A stretch of 64,000 bases of DNA from Pseudomonas profundi (GCF_008638305.1 NZ_VTPZ01000001.1:248001-312000); one strand, 5' to 3'. Counted from the first letter of the stretch, positions 36,483 to 46,507 are shown. Notes: generated by a model from the letters alone, not told the origin. A program made the numbers and translations.

Positions 36483-37763
36483 TCAGTCTTCCGGCAGAGC
36501 CTTGGACTGCTCAACCGACTCGTAAATCATCAGCGGCTTGGCATCCCCGTTGATGACGTTCTCGTCGATAACCACCTTGCTGACATGCTCGGCGGAAGGG
36601 ATGTCGTACATGGTATCCAGCAAGACATTTTCCAGTATCGAACGCAGGCCCCGAGCACCCGTTTTTCGCTCCAATGCACGCTTGGCGATAGACCGCAGCG
36701 CATCGGTGCGGAACTCCAGCTCTACGCCTTCCATCTCGAACAGACGCGCGTATTGCTTGGTCAGCGAGTTCTTTGGCTCAGTCAGAATTTCGATCAGCGC
36801 GTCTTCATCCAGCTCGTCCAGCGTCGCAACGACCGGCAAACGACCGACGAATTCAGGGATCAGGCCGAAACGCACCAGATCTTCCGGCTCCACGTCCTTC
36901 AACGCCTCACCGACCTTCTTGCCTTCATCCTTGCTGCGCACCGCAGCACTGAAACCGATCCCGCTCTTTTCAGAACGATCACGAATCACTTTCTCGAGTC
37001 CGGCAAAGGCTCCACCGCAGATGAACAGGATGTTTCGCGTATCAACCTGCAAGAATTCCTGCTGCGGATGCTTGCGGCCACCCTGAGGCGGTACGGAGGC
37101 AACCGTGCCCTCGATCAGTTTCAGCAGCGCTTGCTGGACACCCTCACCCGAGACATCACGCGTGATCGACGGATTGTCGGACTTGCGCGAAATCTTGTCG
37201 ATCTCGTCGATGTAGACGATACCCATCTGGGCCTTTTCCACATCGTAGTCACACTTCTGCAACAGCTTCTGGATGATGTTCTCGACATCCTCACCGACAT
37301 AACCCGCTTCGGTGAGCGTCGTCGCATCAGCAATGGTGAAGGGCACGTTAAGCAGACGAGCCAGCGTTTCAGCCAGCAGCGTCTTGCCTGAGCCAGTCGG
37401 GCCAATGACCAGAATGTTGCTCTTGCCCAGCTCGACGTCATCCTTGCCTTCGCGCTGATTGAGTCGCTTGTAGTGGTTGTAAACGGCTACGGACAGAATC
37501 TTCTTCGCGCGCAATTGGCCGATCACGTATTGATCCAGAATGCCGCTGATTTCCTTCGGCGACGGGAGCTTCTGGCTGCTGCTCTCAGTCTGGTTTTCCT
37601 GCACTTCTTCACGAATGATGTCGTTGCACAGGTCAACACACTCATCGCAGATAAATACGGAGGGGCCGGCAATCAGCTTGCGCACTTCATGCTGGCTCTT
37701 GCCGCAGAAAGAGCAATACAGCAACTTGCCGTTGTCGTCACCCTTCCCAGTCATATCGGTCAT
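36483..37763 (-). CDS. clpX: ClpX ATPase subunit of the ClpXP protease
   Basis: ClpX unfolds tagged proteins and feeds them to ClpP. The 426-residue product has the N-terminal zinc finger with Cys17, Cys20, Cys39 and Cys42 (YCSFCGK and CDECVDLC), Walker [11 protein letters not shown], the IGF-type ClpP-contacting region ([11 protein letters not shown]) and the AAA+ sensor regions ([12 protein letters not shown]). The start at 37763 has AGGGG upstream; a longer frame to 37859 runs through the clpP-clpX gap and is not supported. It lies downstream of clpP on the same strand with its own terminator. Confidence 0.97.
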   Translation of the reverse strand: MTDMTGKGDDNGKLLYCSFCGKSQHEVRKLIAGPSVFICDECVDLCNDIIREEVQENQTESSSQKLPSPKEISGILDQYVIGQLRAKKILSVAVYNHYKRLNQREGKDDVELGKSNILVIGPTGSGKTLLAETLARLLNVPFTIADATTLTEAGYVGEDVENIIQKLLQKCDYDVEKAQMGIVYIDEIDKISRKSDNPSITRDVSGEGVQQALLKLIEGTVASVPPQGGRKHPQQEFLQVDTRNILFICGGAFAGLEKVIRDRSEKSGIGFSAAVRSKDEGKKVGEALKDVEPEDLVRFGLIPEFVGRLPVVATLDELDEDALIEILTEPKNSLTKQYARLFEMEGVELEFRTDALRSIAKRALERKTGARGLRSILENVLLDTMYDIPSAEHVSKVVIDENVINGDAKPLMIYESVEQSKALPED

Positions 37764-37939
37764 CGAAAACCCCTGCTTACGGTTCACTCTTATCACAAAG
37801 ATGAAGGCATCAACGCTGCTTTGCAAGCGCGATCCTGTCAACGCACGCCGCCCATCCATTCAGAAAAGCGGTACTACAGGAGCGCACCCAATGCTGCGCT
37901 CCAACCGGCACCAGGACCGGCCCCCGAGTCTGCCGACTG

Positions 37940-38581
37940 TTAGCCGGCCATCTCGCGGCTTTCAATCACACGGTCAATCAGACCATATTCCACTGCTTCA
38001 GTGCCGCTCATGAACCGATCCCGATCCGTATCGCGCTCAATCACTTCCATCGGCTGGCCGGTATGATGCGCCATGATGCGGTTCAGGCGTTCCCGAATGA
38101 ACAGAATCTCCCGGGCATGAATCTCGATATCGGACGCCTGACCCTGGAATCCGCCCAGCGGCTGGTGAATCATCATGCGCGAATGCGGCAGCGAGAAACG
38201 CTTGCCTTCCGCCCCGCCTGCCAACAGGAAAGCGCCCATACTGGCGGCCTGCCCAATACACAGGGTGCTGACGTTCGGCTTGATAAACTGCATGGTGTCA
38301 TAGATCGCCATGCCCGCAGTGACCGAACCACCCGGCGAATTGATGTACAGGTGGATGTCCTTGTCAGGATTCTCCGACTCAAGGAACAACAGCTGAGCGA
38401 CTACCAGGTTGGCCATGTAATCCTCAACCTGACCCACGAGGAAGATCACACGCTCCTTGAGCAGGCGCGAGTAGATGTCATACGAACGCTCGCCGCGTGC
38501 AGACTGCTCTACCACCATTGGGACCAAGCCACCCGCAGCCTGAACGTCAGGTGCAAACTGGTTAAATGTATGTTGGGTCAT
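37940..38581 (-). CDS. clpP: ClpP proteolytic subunit
   Basis: ClpP forms the fourteen-subunit peptidase chamber used with ClpX or ClpA. The 213-residue product has the catalytic triad Ser114 (GQAASMGAF), His139 ([10 protein letters not shown]) and Asp188 ([11 protein letters not shown]), each offset by 3 from the E. coli precursor. It lies between tig and clpX, the conserved tig-clpP-clpX-lon-hupB order. It starts 89 bases after tig's stop, a gap that contains the tig terminator hairpin. Confidence 0.98.
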   Translation of the reverse strand: MTQHTFNQFAPDVQAAGGLVPMVVEQSARGERSYDIYSRLLKERVIFLVGQVEDYMANLVVAQLLFLESENPDKDIHLYINSPGGSVTAGMAIYDTMQFIKPNVSTLCIGQAASMGAFLLAGGAEGKRFSLPHSRMMIHQPLGGFQGQASDIEIHAREILFIRERLNRIMAHHTGQPMEVIERDTDRDRFMSGTEAVEYGLIDRVIESREMAG

Positions 38582-38621
38582 GGATCGCTATTACTCCGAA
38601 TTAGCCTGTCGCATAAACACA

Positions 38622-38645
38622 GGAGCCAGCCCTAAGGCTGGCTCC
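38622..38645 (-). terminator. Terminator-like hairpin between tig and clpP
   Basis: GGAGCCAGCC (38622-38631) and GGCTGGCTCC (38636-38645) form a perfect 10-bp stem with loop CTAA. The following minus-strand sequence, TGTGTTTATG, is only mildly T-rich, so partial read-through into clpP is plausible. Confidence 0.7.
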
Positions 38646-38670
38646 ATGCGTTGCGTGATATGGCGACGAA

Positions 38671-40011
38671 TTACTCGTCAGCGCCGCTTTCCGCCTCACC
38701 GCTTGGCGCAGCTGGCTGGGCGGGTTTGACGGCGTCTTCATAGCTGACCTGTTTGTCGGTCACCTTAGCCTTCTGCAACACAGTATCCACGACTTGCTCT
38801 TCCAGCACAACCGACTGTATTTCTGCGAGTTGCTGCTCGTTCTGGAAGTACCAGTTAACCACTTGTTCAGGCTCCTGGTAAGCCGAGGCAAGATCCTCGA
38901 CCATCGCGCGGACCCGATCGTTATCAGGCTTGATGTCGTTTTGCTTGACGACTTCGGCAACGATCAACCCCAGGCTGACGCGGCGTTTGGCTTGCTCTTC
39001 GAACAATTCAGCGGGCAGCTGCTCGGGCTTGATATTACCACCACCGAACTGCTGAACCGCCTGCTCGCGGAGCCGATCGATTTCGCTGCCCAGCAGCGCT
39101 TTCGGGACTTCGACCTGGTTGGTAGCTAACAGACCATCCATGACCTGGGTCTTGGTCTGGCCCTTGATCGCCTGACGCAGCTCACGCTCCATATTCTTGC
39201 GAACCTCTGCGCGGAAGCCTTCGAGCCCGCCTTCTTCAACGCCGAACTTGGCAAAGAATTCGTCGTTCAGCTCGGGCAGAACCGGCGCTGCGACGCTATG
39301 CACAACCACTTCGAACTCGGCAGCCTTTCCAGCCAGCTCCAGGTTCTGATAATCCTCGGGGAAGGTCACGTTCAAGGTCAACGAATCGCCGGCCTTGGCA
39401 CCGACCAGACCTTCTTCGAAACCTGGGATCATGCGGCCAGAGCCAAGCACAATCTGAGTGTTGCTGGCAGTACCGCCCTGGAAGGCCTCACCATCAACGC
39501 GACCGGTGAAGTCGACAGTCAACTGATCTTCGTTCTGCGCTGCACGCTCCACTGTTTCATAGACAGTGTTCTGCTTGCGGAGGATTTCAAGCATTTTTTC
39601 CAGATCGGCATCGGTCACTTCGGACTCGATGCGCTCTACACTGATGTCACCGAAGTCGCCCAGAGTCAGCTCGGGATACACTTCAAAGGTCGCAATGTAC
39701 TCGAAATCCTTGCCTTCGTTCAGTTCTTTGGGCTCAACGCTCGGCGCACCAGCCGGATTCAGTTTCTCCTGCATGATGGCTTCGTAGAAGGAAGACTGAA
39801 TCACTTCGCCGATGACTTCCTGACGGGCAGAACCGCCAAAACGCTTGCGAATCACGCTCATCGGTACTTTCCCGGGACGGAAACCATCGACACGGGCGCG
39901 GCTGGCAGTTTGCTGCAAGCGCTTGTTGACTTCGTTTTCGATGCGCTCGGCAGGAATGCCAACGGTCATACGGCGCTCGAGGCCGGAGATGGTTTCAACC
40001 GAAACTTGCAT
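38671..40011 (-). CDS. tig: Trigger factor
   Basis: Trigger factor is the ribosome-bound chaperone and prolyl isomerase. The 446-residue product has the ribosome-binding signature [17 protein letters not shown] near residue 45, the FKBP-like isomerase domain (about 155-240: [15 protein letters not shown] and [15 protein letters not shown]), and the helical C-terminal domain. The last ~20 residues ([16 protein letters not shown]) are a disordered acidic end. It leads the tig-clpP-clpX series. Confidence 0.97.
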   Translation of the reverse strand: MQVSVETISGLERRMTVGIPAERIENEVNKRLQQTASRARVDGFRPGKVPMSVIRKRFGGSARQEVIGEVIQSSFYEAIMQEKLNPAGAPSVEPKELNEGKDFEYIATFEVYPELTLGDFGDISVERIESEVTDADLEKMLEILRKQNTVYETVERAAQNEDQLTVDFTGRVDGEAFQGGTASNTQIVLGSGRMIPGFEEGLVGAKAGDSLTLNVTFPEDYQNLELAGKAAEFEVVVHSVAAPVLPELNDEFFAKFGVEEGGLEGFRAEVRKNMERELRQAIKGQTKTQVMDGLLATNQVEVPKALLGSEIDRLREQAVQQFGGGNIKPEQLPAELFEEQAKRRVSLGLIVAEVVKQNDIKPDNDRVRAMVEDLASAYQEPEQVVNWYFQNEQQLAEIQSVVLEEQVVDTVLQKAKVTDKQVSYEDAVKPAQPAAPSGEAESGADE

Positions 40012-40119
40012 GGAGAGTCCTCGTTGTACAGACAGTGTGATTGGACGAATTCTAAGGGGACGACATTCTATGCGCTCAGCACCCAGAAGTCATCCTTTGC
40101 CAGTAAACAAGATGCACGT

Positions 40120-42918
40120 TCAGTCTGTCAGTTCAAGGTCGCTGGCGTGACGTATCAGCAATACCCTGAAGTCGCTCAAGGCCATGGGCCTGTGGAACAG
40201 GTAGCCCTGATAGGCATCACAGCCATTCTCGTGCAACCAGAGGCGCTCTGCCTCGGTTTCCACCCCTTCAGCGACACACTCAAGGCCAAGTCGACGCGAT
40301 AGCTGCAGAATAACCTCGACGATCGCCGCATCACGCCCCGAACGATCGACATCGCGTATGAATGACTGATCAATCTTGAGCTTGTCGATGGGCATGTCCT
40401 TGAGATAACCAAGCGAGCAATAACCGGTGCCAAAATCATCAATCGCGAGCTTCACGCCTTCGTCATTCAACCCCTGCAATGACTGAAGGGCGTAGGACAA
40501 ATCACTGATCAGCGCACCTTCGGTAATTTCAAGCTCGATACGCTGCGGACCCAACTGGTAATCAGCCAGACTGTTGCGGACGCGCCCGACAAAGGTCGGT
40601 TGCTGGAAATGGGCGGCGGAGATATTGATCGACAAGGGCACCGGGTTGAGCCCTTCGTCCAGCCAGATTCGAATCTGCCGACATGCGGCATCCAGCACCC
40701 AGCGATCGATCTCGGCAATGAGCATGGACTCCTCGGCAATAGGAATGAATATACCGGGCGAAATATTGCCGCGGGTAGGATGCTGCCAGCGTAGCAGCAC
40801 CTCAGCGCCTATCATGGCACCGGTTTCGGCGGACATCTGCGGCTGGTAATAAAGCTCGAAACCGTCTGTTTCCAACGCATGCCGCATGTCACTTTCCAGC
40901 TCCATGCGTTGCTGTGCAGCCACATGCATATCTTTTACGAAGAAGTGATGACCATTGCCGCCGCGCCGCTTGGATTGATACATCGCCGTATCAGCCTGCT
41001 TCATCAGGTCGTCGAGGCTCTTGCCGTCATCAGGAAAAACTGCCACGCCGATACTCAAAGTACTGCGCAGCTCATGCAAACCTATCAGCACCGGCTGAGG
41101 CACGACCTCCAGCAGTCGATTGATCACGCCCTCTACCATTACCGAAACATCGGCAGTGTCCGGGATATCACTCATTGCAACCGTGAACTCATCTCCGCCA
41201 AGCCGAGCGACCAGATCGGACGGGGGCGCACATTGCCGGATGCGCGCAGCAATCTGACGTAGGTACTCATCGCCCGCGGCGTGCCCTAGCGCATCATTGA
41301 TCAGCTTGAACCGGTCCAGATCAATGAACATGACCGCCACGCGCGTTCCGTCCTGTGAGGATCGCGCCAGCGCCTCAGTCAATTTGATCTTCAATGCGGA
41401 ACGGTTGGGCAGGCCTGTCAGCTCATCATAATGCGCCTGCTGATAGAGTTCGGCTTGCCAATGAGCACGCGTCAGCGCAATGGATATGCGCCTGATCGAC
41501 TGGAAAGCAGCCGGTAAATGCAACGCTGCAACGGAGCATGACTGCCGATTGCCCAGCACCACCAGACCCTTAGCGTTGCGCGCCTGAAGCGGCACCAGCG
41601 TCCAGCTTGAAACATCCTGCGCGAAGGACGAACAGGACAGCCAGGCGGGCCGCTGCGGAACAAGCATTTCACTCTGCTGCTTGAGTTGCTCGATGGCCTG
41701 ATTGAAGCCCTCCGGATCGATGACGGCGACCTCGACAGGCGAATCGGCCACGCCAATAATCAATTGCTGTTCAGCGTGTTGCTCCGCGACGATCACCAGT
41801 AATTCGCTACCAAGCAACTGCCTTATCCGCTCTGCCACCTGGCTGACGACAAGGTCGGGGTCCATAGCGGACAGGATCAGCCGGTCGATATCGGCGAGAG
41901 CCTCAAGCTGATGAAACTGAAGCGCCAGCTTACCCATCATGCCGTTGAACGAGTCCGCCAGCTCTTCGAACTCATCGCCGCTATTTACCACCACCGGCTT
42001 GTCCAGGCGCCCGTCCCCTACCCTGGCGGTCGCACGCCGCAGCATATCCAGCGGCCTGAGTACACGGCGAATATGCCTGATACTGAACATCAATGCTGCC
42101 AGCATCGAGATGAGAATGATGACAGCCATCGAAAAACCGAAGCGGCCAGAGGGAGCAAAAAAGCTGTGCTGCGGCTCGCTGAGCACGACAGTCCAGTTAT
42201 CGCTCATACCCAGACCGCGAAGAAACACTTCCCAATAGACTGAACGCATGTCGCGCCCTGCATCACGCCAGGTGAAATACCCCGACGCGCCCTCCAGGCC
42301 GCGCGCGGCCAAGGCTTGCAATGACACCTGCCCGGAGGACTGATTGCAGAATAGCGGGGCAGACTTCGCATCGATAATGCAAATCAGCTGATTCTCTGCC
42401 AACTGCTCTGCGCCCCAGAGATAGTCCTGGCTGACCCGCGCAACCAGCGTCTCACCGCGAGAGCGAACGACCACCATAACAATCGAGGGCTCGCCACTGC
42501 GCTGAAGCATACGGACCCAGACACCGTCCGACTGAGCGACGGGCAACGCCTGCAGCGATTCTCTCAGCATCCACGGCGCAGGTACTTCCGGTTCCAGCCA
42601 GAGTGGATTCAAACTGGACCCGTCGGAATCGAAAGCCGGACGAAACCAGGTCGCACCGGAGGCAGTGACCGTCAGCTCCGGGTGTAGCACGGCCAGCTGC
42701 ATATCGCCGACCACCCGTTGCAGCCGATCGAACAAGCTCATGCCGATATGCTTGGCGTCTTTGTGCAACTGGTCCCGATGCTGAGCTGTGAGCTGATCGG
42801 AGACCTGCAGCAGGGTGATCGAAGCAAGCACCAGCACCGGCAGGGTTATGGCAAGGAAAAGAAAGCTGAAAAGGCGACGAGCGAAGCGGCTGTTGAACGT
42901 CCGGAAGTTGATTCTCAC
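40120..42918 (-). CDS. Membrane GGDEF/EAL cyclic-di-GMP protein with HAMP domain
   Basis: This 932-residue protein combines a sensor with both cyclic-di-GMP domains. An N-terminal membrane helix (about 16-38) and a periplasmic sensor region (to about 255) are followed by a second helix (about 258-276) and a HAMP segment. A GAF-like stretch comes next, then GGDEF (LVARLGGDEF near residue 568) and EAL near 700. GGDEF is intact, so diguanylate cyclase activity is possible. The inhibitory RxxD site upstream of it reads PPSD, so product inhibition there is unlikely. In the EAL domain the motif reads EVL, but the metal-binding Glu and the DDFGTGYCSL and ECVAEGVET motifs are kept, so phosphodiesterase activity is likely. 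The signal is unknown. Confidence 0.92.
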   Translation of the reverse strand: MRINFRTFNSRFARRLFSFLFLAITLPVLVLASITLLQVSDQLTAQHRDQLHKDAKHIGMSLFDRLQRVVGDMQLAVLHPELTVTASGATWFRPAFDSDGSSLNPLWLEPEVPAPWMLRESLQALPVAQSDGVWVRMLQRSGEPSIVMVVVRSRGETLVARVSQDYLWGAEQLAENQLICIIDAKSAPLFCNQSSGQVSLQALAARGLEGASGYFTWRDAGRDMRSVYWEVFLRGLGMSDNWTVVLSEPQHSFFAPSGRFGFSMAVIILISMLAALMFSIRHIRRVLRPLDMLRRATARVGDGRLDKPVVVNSGDEFEELADSFNGMMGKLALQFHQLEALADIDRLILSAMDPDLVVSQVAERIRQLLGSELLVIVAEQHAEQQLIIGVADSPVEVAVIDPEGFNQAIEQLKQQSEMLVPQRPAWLSCSSFAQDVSSWTLVPLQARNAKGLVVLGNRQSCSVAALHLPAAFQSIRRISIALTRAHWQAELYQQAHYDELTGLPNRSALKIKLTEALARSSQDGTRVAVMFIDLDRFKLINDALGHAAGDEYLRQIAARIRQCAPPSDLVARLGGDEFTVAMSDIPDTADVSVMVEGVINRLLEVVPQPVLIGLHELRSTLSIGVAVFPDDGKSLDDLMKQADTAMYQSKRRGGNGHHFFVKDMHVAAQQRMELESDMRHALETDGFELYYQPQMSAETGAMIGAEVLLRWQHPTRGNISPGIFIPIAEESMLIAEIDRWVLDAACRQIRIWLDEGLNPVPLSINISAAHFQQPTFVGRVRNSLADYQLGPQRIELEITEGALISDLSYALQSLQGLNDEGVKLAIDDFGTGYCSLGYLKDMPIDKLKIDQSFIRDVDRSGRDAAIVEVILQLSRRLGLECVAEGVETEAERLWLHENGCDAYQGYLFHRPMALSDFRVLLIRHASDLELTD

Positions 42919-42921
42919 CGA

Positions 42922-43398
42922 TCAGTACTCTGACGCCAGCCCGACGAAACTACCGTTGTTCGCCCGCACGATATCGTCGCGCCCCATAGAGGAGGTGAAC
43001 GTCTGATTGGTGCGACCGTCCTTGCCCATGCTGTAGAGATCGTAATCCGTGTTGACCGGCACCATATTCTTGTCCTTGCGCATGCCGCCCTTCCCGTTCC
43101 CCTTGAGAGTCGAAAAATTCAGGAACTGATAGGGATTTTCCCAGGGGTCGCGCATATCCGCCAAACCGATTTCGGCGAGACTCAGAGGAAATTTGCGATT
43201 GATGGCATAGAAGCGCTCGATACTGGCTTCGATAGTGACGATATCGGCAATAGCGGAGGTGATCTTTGCCTGCTCCACGTAGCGCTGATAGCTTGGCAGC
43301 GCAATCGCAGCCAACAGCCCGATGATTACCAGCGCAAGCAGAAGCTCTATCAGGGTAAGCCCGTTGATTCGTTTTATATCAAAGCTGCGCAATCGCAT
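42922..43398 (-). CDS. GspG-like pseudopilin (orphan)
   Basis: This 158-residue protein has a prepilin signal, NGLTLIELLLALVIIGLLAA, cleaved after Gly by prepilin peptidase; the mature first residue is Leu instead of the usual Phe, and Glu5 is present. The mature domain matches the major pseudopilin GspG: ADMRDPWENPYQFLN, then YDLYSMGKDGR, then a DD pair in the calcium-binding loop. No other secretion genes are near, so it either supplies a distant type II system or works in a minor role. It ends 4 bases from the start of the GGDEF/EAL gene on the same strand, so they may be cotranscribed. Confidence 0.82.
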   Translation of the reverse strand: MRLRSFDIKRINGLTLIELLLALVIIGLLAAIALPSYQRYVEQAKITSAIADIVTIEASIERFYAINRKFPLSLAEIGLADMRDPWENPYQFLNFSTLKGNGKGGMRKDKNMVPVNTDYDLYSMGKDGRTNQTFTSSMGRDDIVRANNGSFVGLASEY

Positions 43399-43616
43399 TC
43401 CATCGCCTTGGTTTCGGGTTTCACGGCAGTGTAGTGCCATGATGGCATAGTGCCAACTACCGGATACGCGTTTGCGACCAGAGGTGCCATCAAAGACGGA
43501 GGATCAAGGCGAGAAAAAGGAAGTGCTGGCGAGGAACCGGACGCGGGATACTGACCTAGCGTCGGTAACTCCAATAAACCGGCAGAGTGCCGTTGGTCAC
43601 AACGAAGCAATAATAA

Positions 43617-43701
43617 TGGTGCGGATGGGGAGACTCGAACTCCCACACCTTTCGGCGCCAGAACCTAAATCTGGTGTGTCTACCAATTCCACCACATCCG
43701 C
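43617..43701 (-). tRNA. tRNA-Leu (anticodon TAG)
   Basis: The minus-strand cloverleaf has a 7-bp acceptor (GCGGATG/CATCCGC), an anticodon stem CCAGA/TCTGG with loop TTTAGGT (anticodon TAG), a long variable arm, the T arm GGGAG TTCGAGT CTCCC and an encoded CCA end. Confidence 0.96.
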
Positions 43702-43718
43702 TAAAGAGGTCTTGCATG

Positions 43719-43744
43719 AAAAACGCCAGGCTGGAGCCTGGCGT
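43719..43744 (-). terminator. Terminator-like hairpin between tRNA-His and tRNA-Leu
   Basis: On the minus strand ACGCCAGGC and GCCTGGCGT (43744-43723) form a 9-bp stem with a 4-base loop followed by five T. It lies between the two tRNA genes and only 17 bases before tRNA-Leu. Confidence 0.65.
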
Positions 43745-43754
43745 CTTCAGAATA

Positions 43755-43830
43755 TGGGGTGGACGATGGGTTTCGAACCCACGACACCAGGAGTCACAAT
43801 CCTGTGCTCTACCAACTGAGCTACGCCCAC
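43755..43830 (-). tRNA. tRNA-His (anticodon GTG)
   Basis: The minus-strand cloverleaf has acceptor GTGGGCG/CGTCCAC with C73 and CCA, anticodon stem CAGGA/TCCTG with loop TTGTGAC (anticodon GTG), and T arm GTGGG TTCGAAA CCCAT. The G at 43831 can serve as the extra G-1 typical of tRNA-His. Confidence 0.96.
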
Positions 43831-43884
43831 CATATACAACCCTTCACAAGTACAACTCTTGCTCTACTTCACGTGCAATGCGGC

Positions 43885-43961
43885 TGGTGCGCCCGGCAGG
43901 ACTCGAACCTGCGGCCATCCGCTTAGAAGGCGGATGCTCTATCCAACTGAGCTACGGGCGC
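43885..43961 (-). tRNA. tRNA-Arg (anticodon TCT)
   Basis: The minus-strand cloverleaf has acceptor GCGCCCG/CGGGCGC, anticodon stem TCCGC/GCGGA with loop CTTCTAA (anticodon TCT), T arm GCAGG TTCGAGT CCTGC and encoded CCA. It is the first of the three tRNA genes in the direction of transcription. A tRNA-Pro expected upstream by comparison with other pseudomonads was not found. Confidence 0.96.
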
Positions 43962-44236
43962 CTGGTTCACATTATCGATTCCGTTAAAGGGTATCTGAAA
44001 ATGTTCGCTGTACAAGCCGGAGCCGGTAAAACCATGGAGCCTGATCGCCTTCCAAAACCACGTCACCGTGTTCGTGAAGCGGGGCGAATAATACTCAGCC
44101 ACCATCTCTGCGTCAACGGGCGCGGCAATCTTTTTTGAGATATTTGAGTAAGTTAGGCCTGCCTGATGGTTCGCCCTTTTGCCCAAGGGCCGCGTCATGC
44201 GACAATCGGAGCATTCTATGTTTCGTCAGGAAGCCA

Positions 44237-45091
44237 ATGAACGCCCAGCTCATCGATGGCAAGCAAATCGCTGCCAACCTCCGTCGAGAAATCGCCGCCA
44301 AGGTCAACGAACGCAGGACCAAGGGTCTCAGACTGCCCGGCCTTGCCGTCATTCTGGTAGGCACCGACCCCGCCTCACAAGTATACGTGTCACACAAACG
44401 AAAAGACTGCGAGGAAGTAGGCTTCGTATCACGCTCCTACGACCTGCCAGCCAGCACAGGCCAGGAAGAGTTGCTCAGCCTGATCGATACGTTGAACGAG
44501 ACCCCGGATATCGATGGGATTCTCGTGCAGCTACCTCTCCCCGCACACCTCGACTCGTCCCAGTTGCTCGAACGTATCCGTCCGGACAAGGACGTCGATG
44601 GCTTCCACCCCTACAATATCGGCCGCCTGGCCCAGCGTATGCCCCTCCTGCGTCCCTGCACGCCGCTAGGCATCATACGTTTACTTAAAAGCACCGGTGT
44701 TGATCCTTACGGCCTGGATGCCACCGTGATTGGCGCATCGAACATCGTCGGCCGTCCAATGGCGCTGGAATTGCTGCTCGCTGGTTGCACAACGACCATT
44801 ACGCATCGCTTTACCCGGAATCTGGCCGAGCATGTAGGCCGCTCGGACCTCGTGATTGTGGCCGCCGGGAAGCCCGGTCTGGTCAAGGGCGAATGGATCA
44901 AGCCCGGCGCGATCGTGATTGATGTCGGTATCAACCGGATGGAGGACGGTCGACTGTGCGGTGACGTCGAATTCGGTCCCGCTGCCGAACGTGCGGCATG
45001 GATTACGCCAGTACCAGGCGGTGTCGGCCCGATGACGCGCGCCTGCCTGCTTGAGAACACCCTGCACGCCTGCGAACACCTGCACGATTAA
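44237..45091 (+). CDS. folD: Bifunctional methylenetetrahydrofolate dehydrogenase / cyclohydrolase
   Basis: FolD interconverts 5,10-methylene-, methenyl- and 10-formyl-tetrahydrofolate. The 284-residue product has the catalytic Lys region [27 protein letters not shown]-like [11 protein letters not shown], the NADP-binding [17 protein letters not shown] and the C-terminal [11 protein letters not shown]. The start at 44237 has AGGAAG upstream; an in-frame extension to 44135 is not supported by a ribosome site. It is divergent from the tRNA genes and convergent with prpF, and a hairpin terminator lies between. Confidence 0.97.
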   Translation: MNAQLIDGKQIAANLRREIAAKVNERRTKGLRLPGLAVILVGTDPASQVYVSHKRKDCEEVGFVSRSYDLPASTGQEELLSLIDTLNETPDIDGILVQLPLPAHLDSSQLLERIRPDKDVDGFHPYNIGRLAQRMPLLRPCTPLGIIRLLKSTGVDPYGLDATVIGASNIVGRPMALELLLAGCTTTITHRFTRNLAEHVGRSDLVIVAAGKPGLVKGEWIKPGAIVIDVGINRMEDGRLCGDVEFGPAAERAAWITPVPGGVGPMTRACLLENTLHACEHLHD

Positions 45092-45111
45092 GCGCTACCA
45101 GCGTTGACTTG

Positions 45112-45143
45112 AAAGCCCGGGCATCGATCGATGTCCGGGCTTT
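45112..45143. terminator. Hairpin terminator between folD and prpF
   Basis: AAAGCCCGG (45112-45120) pairs with CCGGGCTTT (45135-45143), extended by an inner CATCGA/TCGATG stem. It lies between converging folD and prpF genes; no long T-run is seen beyond the arm's TTT. Confidence 0.8.
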
Positions 45144-45240
45144 GTTCATTTCACTGCAGCCGATACCGCAATTAGCCGTTGCTTCGACCAGACAGGACGC
45201 CCGCGAGGGGCCCTGCACCGCTTTATTCAGCCCATTCAGC

Positions 45241-46419
45241 TCAGAAGGTATCCCCGGGAATACGCACCCAGCCTTCCATCAGGACCCGCGCGCTGCGGCT
45301 CATGATCGCCTTGACCACGGTCCAGTCTTCTCCGTTTTGCGTCGCTTCGGCACCCACCCGCAATGTGCCTGAGGGATGACCAAAGCGAACAGCCGTAAGA
45401 TTGCCGCCACCGGCTGCCTCGTTTACCAGCGTCCCCGGGATCGCTGCGGCGGTACCGATTGCCACCGCGGCAGTACCCATCATCGCGTGGTGCAGCTTGC
45501 CCATCGACAGTGCACGAACCGACAGGTCGATCTCGCTGGCCGAGACGCGCTTGCCGCTGGATGACACGTAGTCGGCAGGCTTCGCGACGAAGGCCACCTT
45601 CGGCGTATGCTGGCGGTTAGCTGCCTCGTCAACATCCTTGATCAATCCCATACGGACCGCACCAAAGGCGCGGATGGTCTCAAATTTCGCCAATGCTTCT
45701 GCGTCGCCGTTGATCGCCTCCTGCAGCTCTGTCCCGGTGTAACCGATGTCTTCGGCATTCACAAAAATCGTCGGGATGCCGGAGTTGATCATGGTTGCCT
45801 TGATCGTGCCCAGACCCGGCACTTCGAGATCATCGACCAGATTACCGGTGGGGAACATGGCGCCCTCACCGTCCGCCGGGTCCATGAACTCCACCTGCAC
45901 CTCGGCCGCAGGAAAGGTCACGCCATCCAGCTCGAAGTCACCCGTCTCCTGGACCTCGCCGCTGGTGATCGGCACATGCGCAATAATGCTTTTGCCAATA
46001 TTGGCCTGCCAGATCCGCACCACCGCCGTACCGTCATGCGGGATGCGGCCGGGGTCCACCAGTCCGCTGGCAATGGCAAAGGCGCCTACCGCCGCAGACA
46101 GGTTGCCGCAGTTGCCGCTCCAGTCAACGAACGGCTTGTCGATGGATACCTGACCGAACAGGTAATCCACATCGTGATCAGGCTGGGTGCTCCTGGCCAG
46201 AATCACCGTTTTGCTGGTACTGGACGTAGCACCGCCCATGCCGTCTATCTGCTTGGCATAGGGATCAGGACTGCCAATGACGCGCATCAACAGTTTGTCC
46301 CGGGCCGAGCCGGGCTTTTGCGCCGCTTCGGGTAAATCCTGCAGACGGAAAAACACGCCTTTGCTGGTACCGCCACGCATATAGGTAGCGGGAATTCTGA
46401 TTTGAGGAACGTGGGTCAT
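45241..46419 (-). CDS. prpF: 2-methylaconitate cis-trans isomerase PrpF
   Basis: PrpF isomerises trans-2-methylaconitate made by AcnD to the cis form used in the methylcitrate cycle. The 392-residue protein shows the family start MTHVPQIRIPATYMRGGTSKG, the active-site block WSGNCGNLSAAVGAFA and the C-terminal VRFGHPSGTLRVGAE. The ATG at 46419 is chosen because the family N-terminus begins there; the frame is open further upstream through the hairpin region. It is the last gene of the prp series (prpB-prpC-acnD-prpF). A prpD gene, found after prpF in P. aeruginosa, is not present; folD follows instead. Confidence 0.95.
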   Translation of the reverse strand: MTHVPQIRIPATYMRGGTSKGVFFRLQDLPEAAQKPGSARDKLLMRVIGSPDPYAKQIDGMGGATSSTSKTVILARSTQPDHDVDYLFGQVSIDKPFVDWSGNCGNLSAAVGAFAIASGLVDPGRIPHDGTAVVRIWQANIGKSIIAHVPITSGEVQETGDFELDGVTFPAAEVQVEFMDPADGEGAMFPTGNLVDDLEVPGLGTIKATMINSGIPTIFVNAEDIGYTGTELQEAINGDAEALAKFETIRAFGAVRMGLIKDVDEAANRQHTPKVAFVAKPADYVSSSGKRVSASEIDLSVRALSMGKLHHAMMGTAAVAIGTAAAIPGTLVNEAAGGGNLTAVRFGHPSGTLRVGAEATQNGEDWTVVKAIMSRSARVLMEGWVRIPGDTF

Positions 46420-46461
46420 GTTTCCAGACTCCGGACATTGGAAGGGTATCGAGCCAGCATC

Positions 46462-46486
46462 CTCCTCCCCATCTCGCGGGGAGGAG
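46462..46486. repeat. Hairpin between acnD and prpF
   Basis: CTCCTCCCC (46462-46470) pairs with GGGGAGGAG (46478-46486) around a 7-base loop. No T-run follows. It may set the relative stability of acnD and prpF mRNA or cause partial termination. Confidence 0.6.
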
Positions 46487-46507
46487 AACACCTTAATCCG
46501 TAGTCGC

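Noticed and set aside
36396-37391. Plus-strand frame of 331 codons opposite clpX
   Set aside because: It is antisense to the conserved ClpX ATPase domain and starts inside the clpX terminator region.
43962-44236. Search for tRNA-Pro upstream of tRNA-Arg
   Set aside because: No acceptor/T-arm pattern or TGG anticodon loop was found on either strand of this gap.
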